Assembly (NCBI GenBank): GCA_041476545.1
Contig: JBGOTP010000211.1
Coordinates: forward strand, 1-9,138
Direction: 5' to 3'
Length of the DNA stretch: 9,138 nt
Origin: JBGOTP01 sp041476545
GTDB taxonomy: Bacteria; Acidobacteriota; Vicinamibacteria; Vicinamibacterales; CAVVIG01
Within the stretch, counting starts at the first letter, position 1. The number at the start of each line of letters is the position of its first letter. Shown piece by piece: positions 6,303 to 9,138 of the stretch. Made by a program: the position numbers and the translations under genes. The notes below the pieces were generated by a model. It had not been told where the DNA came from and did no database searches. It saw only the letters and a program-made list of their open reading frames with translations.

Positions 6303-6596
6303 GGTGCGGCTCTCCGAATGGAGGGTGCAATGCTCCGATTGCCGAGTGAGATGCGCAACGCTGGGCCTGCCGTGGGCAGATGTGTGATGGACGCGAATGC
6401 CGATGCGGGTGCCGAGGCCGAATTCAGGGGTGCCGCTTGGCGCGAGGGAGGTGCGGTGGTCGGATTGAGGGCTTCCATGGATTCCGATGAGGGTGCGGTG
6501 GCTGGAAAGGTTCCTGCCGGGAATCCAGCCGCGGGTGCGATGAGGTCAGATCGGCCTGCGGTGGGTTGACACGCGGGTTCCGAGAGAGTCAGATGT
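6303..6596. repeat. Degenerate 21-bp tandem array, about 14 units
   Basis: Every GGTGC in this stretch (6303, 6324, 6408, 6429, 6450, 6492, 6534) falls in one 21-bp register, and the only three CCTGC (6366, 6513, 6555) fall in the same register. A typical unit starts GGTGCGGTGG, continues roughly TCCGAATG and ends AGG; units differ a lot. Read on the minus strand in the frame leading into the coiled-coil gene, it gives Pro/Ala-rich heptapeptides (DLIAPAA, PATAPSS, PTTAPPS, RQAAPLN, SASAPAS). Read on the plus strand it gives GAVVGLR- and GAVAGKV-like heptads. No signal peptide or good ribosome site accompanies either reading, so it may be non-coding or a decayed low-complexity gene segment. 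21 bp is also two DNA helical turns. Confidence 0.75.
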
Positions 6597-6652
6597 GGAC
6601 GCTGTCGCGTCGCTCGATGTTTCGCAAGAGTGCGACTTCGCTCTCAGGGTAC

Positions 6653-6750
6653 AGTCGTTAGTCCAGTTTCCGATCGCGGTCACACCATCCGTCCCGGCTG
6701 CCGGCAGCGCGATCAAGCCGCTGGCAATCGCGTGCAACTGTAGAACGACT
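6653..6750. repeat. Nested inverted repeat directly after the HEPN-like gene stop
   Basis: Outer arms AGTCGTT (6653-6659) and AACGACT (6744-6750) are perfect; inner arms CAGTT (6664-6668) and AACTG (6736-6740) are offset by one base; and a perfect 12-bp palindrome, GCTGCCGGCAGC (6697-6708), sits at the centre. The element begins five bases after the TAA of the minus-strand gene. That is where a cassette's own attC would lie, but the polarity (GTT left, AAC right) is opposite to attC. It may be a terminator or a decayed cassette end. Confidence 0.45.
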
Positions 6751-6755
6751 CGTGA

Positions 6756-7247
6756 TTATTGCTGCACAGTAATGTTCCGTTGGCTCACAACGTAGTCGGC
6801 TCGGCGAGTATGGCATGCCGACTTCAGCTTTTCGATGAGGCGAACAAAGGCTTCAAGATCAAATCCTTGCGTTTGAACGAACAACGAGAATGGCCGACTG
6901 ACAATGAGGCCAGTATCAGTGTCTAGCCGAGTCGGATTGAATTCGAACTCCGAATGGGCAAGCGCCTTGTTTCGAAGGATCTCACACCTTGCGTGAATCT
7001 CACGATCAGAGTCCCCGAGTTCTCCGAAAGCATCAACGCTAAGACGAGATGTTGCAGGCGCGTCGGGAGCTTTCTCGTTACCGGAGAATGGGCGACAGTA
7101 GGAAACGATCGCGGCTAGGAGAAGCGCCTCATGCACAAGCGAATTCGCCGGATGCCTCTTAGCTTCTGTCGCAAACTCCAAAGCCTTGGTCAGATCGAAT
7201 AACGCAATTGAATATCTATTAAATTCGCGGCTTGTTGAAATTGCCAC
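6756..7247 (-). CDS. Small helical HEPN-like protein, probable integron cassette gene
   Basis: The 163-residue protein starts at a GTG with AGGA seven bases upstream. It looks all-helical, with no signal peptide or membrane segment. The middle carries HEALLLAAIVSYCRPFSG (39-56) and then EILRNKALAHSEFE (89-102). R92 and H98 form an R-x5-H motif of the kind seen in HEPN ribonuclease and antiphage proteins (R-x4-6-H), here in an RNKALAHS context. Family membership is inferred; no HEPN-MNT partner gene is adjacent. Base composition is about 50% GC by eye against about 65% in the genes to the left, a sign of transfer. It starts 24 bp after the GTTAGAC box of an attC-like site and on the right strand for a cassette gene, so it probably moved as a gene cassette and relies on an outside promoter. 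Role unknown; defence or stress response is a guess. Confidence 0.75.
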   Translation of the reverse strand: MAISTSREFNRYSIALFDLTKALEFATEAKRHPANSLVHEALLLAAIVSYCRPFSGNEKAPDAPATSRLSVDAFGELGDSDREIHARCEILRNKALAHSEFEFNPTRLDTDTGLIVSRPFSLFVQTQGFDLEAFVRLIEKLKSACHTRRADYVVSQRNITVQQ

Positions 7248-7271
7248 CTTGAATTCCTTTGCTCATGGTCG

Positions 7272-7345
7272 GTCTAACGCTCCCGCTTCAGCCGCGGCGG
7301 CTCAAGGCCGCGCCAGCCGCCGACGGCTGCAAGCGGATGTTAGCG
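7272..7345 (-). other. attC-like integron cassette recombination site
   Basis: On the minus strand the site runs from CGCTAAC to GTTAGAC; the latter fits the conserved right box GTTRRRY exactly and the former fits RYYYAAC in its CTAAC core. Between them lie nested arms: CCGCTT-G-CAGCCG paired with CGGCTGAAGCGG, with one extra G in the left arm only, and an inner perfect 8-bp pair CGGCGGCT/AGCCGCCG around a 12-base loop. Length (74 bp), end boxes, single extrahelical base and variable centre follow the known attC design. The GTTAGAC end faces the HEPN-like gene, as in a real cassette array. No integrase gene or second canonical attC is in the window. Confidence 0.75.
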
Positions 7346-7386
7346 GCTCACGCGATGTGATCGCGATTCGACACGCGAGAAACTGC

Positions 7387-7598
7387 GGGTTCAGTCGTCG
7401 GTTGCGTACAATCATGCGCCTCCGGGAACCGAGACCGAACCGGCACTGGTGCACAGGAGCCCGCATGTTAGCGTGGTCCGGGGATTCGCGGCATCGTCAT
7501 TGGTGACACGTCGTTCACGCGGCGTGATCCCGTTTAGGAGATTGCCTCTCATCCGCATCCCTGTTCCCGGAGGTCTCGTCAGTGTAAAGGAGGCCCCC
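7387..7598 (+). ncRNA. Candidate bridge RNA region of the IS110 element
   Basis: IS110-type elements encode a structured bridge RNA in the non-coding end, upstream of the recombinase in the IS110 subgroup, that pairs with donor and target DNA. Here about 210 bp lie between the left inverted repeat and the transposase start, while the right end has almost no non-coding DNA, so this is the only place for it. A TACAAT hexamer at about 7405-7410 could be a -10 box, but no good -35 box is seen. The location is inferred from family knowledge; I did not derive the fold or its guide loops. Confidence 0.35.
7586..7593 (+). promoter_or_regulatory. Strong Shine-Dalgarno site of the transposase
   Basis: AAAGGAGG stands five bases upstream of the ATG opening MKRQMRRRAP. 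It decides the start against an in-frame ATG 150 bp upstream, which lies in the element's non-coding left part. Confidence 0.8.
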
Positions 7599-8996
7599 AT
7601 GAAGCGCCAGATGCGTCGTCGTGCCCCCAAGGCTCGGTCGTCCCCCGCCGCCCTCGAACGGCTCCACCCGCACGCCGCGGGCATCGACTGCGGATCCGCC
7701 GAGCATTTCGTCGCCGTGCCGCCGGATCGCGATGCCACGCCGGTTCAATCCTTCCCGACCTTCACCGGGGATCTCCACCGGCTCGCGGATTGGCTCACGG
7801 CGTGCCGCATCACGCACGTCGCGATGGAAGCCACCGGCGTCTATTGGATTCCCATCTTCGAGATCCTCGACGCGCGCGGCTTCCAGGTCATCCTCGTCAA
7901 CGCACGGCATGTCAAGAATCTCCCGGGCCGCAAGAGTGATGTCTCGGACTGCGAATGGCTCCGAGACCTGCATATCCTCGGGCTGCTGCGGGGCAGCTTC
8001 CGTCCCGCCGACGGCATCGTCGCCTTACGCGGATATCTTCGGCATCGGACGACGCTGATCGAGAGTGCGGGCGCCCTCGTGCAACGCATGCAGAAGGCGT
8101 TGATCCAGATGAACGTGCAACTCCCGCTGGTGGTCAGCGACATCACCGGCGTGACCGGCCTGCGCATCCTGCGCGACATCGTGGCCGGTCAGCGTGACCC
8201 GCAGCGGCTCGCCCAACATCGTGACTATCGGTGTCATGCGTCCGAGGGCGAGATCGTCGCCGCCTTGACCGGCAACTATCGCCCCGAACACCTCTTCGCC
8301 CTCCAGCAGAACCTCGAACTCTTCGATATCTATCAGCGACAGCTCACGGCTTGCGATGTCGCCGTCGAAGCCCACCTCGCCCAGCTCGCCGCGACGACCA
8401 CGCCGCCACCGGCACCGCTGCCCACCGCTCGGCGCCGACAGAAACCGCGCGACAACGAACCGCGCTTCGATGTCCGGACGCCAATGCACCAGCTCACCGG
8501 CGTCGACCTGTCCCAGATTGACGGCATCGGGCCCTACAACGCGCTCCGCCTGCTGTCGGAGATTGGCACCGACATGACGCGCTGGCCCACGGAGAAGCAT
8601 TTCACCGCGTGGCTGACCCTCGCCCCGCAGAACAAGATCTCCGGCGGACGCCTGCTCAGCAGCCGGACCCAGCCCTCGGCGAATCGCGCCGCGGCCATCT
8701 TCCGCCTCGGCGCCATGAATCTCGGACGTACCCAGACCGCATTAGGGGCGTTCTATCGGCGGGTGGCCTTCCGCATCGGCAAGGCCAAAGCCATCACCGC
8801 CACCGCGCGCAAACTGGCGGTCCTCGTCTATCGCACGCTCAAAGACCACCTCGTGTACGTCGACCCCGGCGCCGATGCCTATGATGCGCAGAACCGCACC
8901 CGCGTCGTCCGCCGCCTCCGGCAACGCGCCGAGAACCTGGGGTTCGGCCTTGTCAACCTCTCGACCGGCGAGGTCGTCGAGGGAGCAGTTTCTTAG
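7599..8996 (+). CDS. IS110-family transposase (DEDD recombinase)
   Basis: The 465-residue recombinase has the two parts of the IS110 family. The N-terminal RuvC-like domain carries the acidic tetrad: D30 in AAGIDCGS, E77 in VAMEATGVYW, and D114 and D117 in GRKSDVSDCEW. The C-terminal Transposase_20 domain starts at about residue 300 (LTGVDLSQIDGIGPYNALRL) and holds KISGGRLLS, where S348 is a candidate for the catalytic serine described in IS621. Between them is a coiled-coil region and a basic, proline-rich linker at about 265-290. It is longer than many family members (roughly 300-450 residues) but shows no frameshift, stop or lost catalytic residue, so it could be active. It acts with a bridge RNA to insert circular element copies into specific targets. 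Some IS1111-type relatives target integron attC sites, and an attC-like site lies about 30 bp from the left end here. Confidence 0.93.
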   Translation: MKRQMRRRAPKARSSPAALERLHPHAAGIDCGSAEHFVAVPPDRDATPVQSFPTFTGDLHRLADWLTACRITHVAMEATGVYWIPIFEILDARGFQVILVNARHVKNLPGRKSDVSDCEWLRDLHILGLLRGSFRPADGIVALRGYLRHRTTLIESAGALVQRMQKALIQMNVQLPLVVSDITGVTGLRILRDIVAGQRDPQRLAQHRDYRCHASEGEIVAALTGNYRPEHLFALQQNLELFDIYQRQLTACDVAVEAHLAQLAATTTPPPAPLPTARRRQKPRDNEPRFDVRTPMHQLTGVDLSQIDGIGPYNALRLLSEIGTDMTRWPTEKHFTAWLTLAPQNKISGGRLLSSRTQPSANRAAAIFRLGAMNLGRTQTALGAFYRRVAFRIGKAKAITATARKLAVLVYRTLKDHLVYVDPGADAYDAQNRTRVVRRLRQRAENLGFGLVNLSTGEVVEGAVS

Positions 8997-9014
8997 GAGT
9001 CCGTTCACACAATC

Positions 9015-9137
9015 TCACCAACTGAACCACAATCTGAGCTCCTCGTCGAACCGTCGATTCTGAAGCTCCGTCTCGTATTTGCTGAGTTTGTCTTTGAATT
9101 TCTGCCGCCCTTTGTCTTGGCACGAGAGATCCTGCGG
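9015..9137 (-). CDS. C-terminal end of an unknown gene beyond the IS (partial)
   Basis: A minus-strand frame is open from the window edge to a TGA and gives 40 residues: a Lys/Gln/Glu-rich helical stretch (GRQKFKDKLSKYETELQNRR) ending ELRLWFSW. Composition is near 50% GC by eye, like the HEPN-like gene and unlike the insertion sequence. If the element were removed, this stop would lie a few tens of bases before the attC-like site, the normal place for a cassette gene's 3' end. Another minus-strand frame is also open here, so the coding call is weak. Family not recognised. Confidence 0.35.
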   Translation of the reverse strand, partial: PQDLSCQDKGRQKFKDKLSKYETELQNRRFDEELRLWFSW

Positions 9138-9138
9138 G

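Larger units (their letters stand above)
7378..8996 (+). mobile_element. IS110-family insertion sequence (exact ends undetermined)
   Basis: The element consists of one DEDD transposase and a non-coding left part of about 220 bp; the right end lies close to the transposase stop. AGAAACTGC at 7378-7386 is repeated inverted as GCAGTTTCT at 8985-8993, over the last codons of the transposase, and may be the subterminal inverted repeat known from IS1111-type members. The outer limits are probably within about 30 bp of these copies. IS110 elements make no target duplication, so ends cannot be read from flanking repeats. The element is GC-rich, but both flanks (HEPN-like gene and the frame at the right edge) are near 50% GC, so it appears to have split one foreign island. 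Confidence 0.75.

Noticed and set aside
6303..6596. CRISPR array
   Set aside because: The 21-bp units are contiguous and degenerate; there are no identical repeats separated by unique spacers and no cas genes.
6546..6737. Minus-strand 63-codon frame
   Set aside because: It overlaps the 21-bp array and the nested palindrome, with no ribosome site or recognisable motif.
7449..7598. N-terminal extension of the transposase
   Set aside because: The frame is open, but family similarity and a strong Shine-Dalgarno site place the start at 7599; the extension is non-coding end of the element.
8025..8600. Minus-strand frame of 191 codons inside the transposase
   Set aside because: It is antisense to the conserved transposase core and carries no motif of its own.

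Overview
The window is GC-rich bacterial chromosome and reads like an Acidobacteriota genome, most likely class Vicinamibacteria. This is inferred from the high GC, the family of secreted proteins with an exported N-terminus ending in AGQAP, and the short-period micro-repeats at gene ends. No rRNA, tRNA or ribosomal protein gene is present to confirm the taxonomy.

Left part (1-6154): seven genes all read leftward on the minus strand. In transcription order they are a small coiled-coil protein; a secreted paralog (P3); a second paralog (P2); a secreted NHL six-bladed propeller protein resembling peptidyl-amidoglycolate lyases; a third paralog (P1); a two-module VOC/CatE-type extradiol dioxygenase-like protein; and a DUF983-like zinc-ribbon membrane protein cut by the window edge. 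P2 and the NHL gene are 11 bp apart, and the VOC and DUF983 genes are 3 bp apart, so each pair is probably co-transcribed. Gene borders carry micro-repeats: two heptamer arrays laid over stop codons, one nonamer array at the start of P3, and a 9-bp-arm hairpin directly after the P1 stop.

Middle part (6155-6755): no convincing gene. It holds a good sigma70-type promoter for the coiled-coil gene (possibly leaderless), a hidden degenerate 21-bp tandem array of about 14 units (6303-6596), and a nested inverted repeat directly after the next gene's stop.

Right part (6756-9138): a compositionally distinct island of about 50% GC by eye, interrupted by a GC-rich insertion sequence. A minus-strand gene for a small helical, HEPN-like protein starts 24 bp after a 74-bp imperfect inverted repeat that has the architecture of an integron attC site. 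Just beyond the attC lies an IS110-family element, with a 465-residue DEDD transposase and a long upstream non-coding end where a bridge RNA could be encoded. On the far side of the element a lower-GC minus-strand reading frame ends, as expected if the element separated the preceding cassette gene from its attC. The best overall reading is a small integron-type cassette remnant, without a visible integrase, hit by an IS110-family element beside its recombination site.
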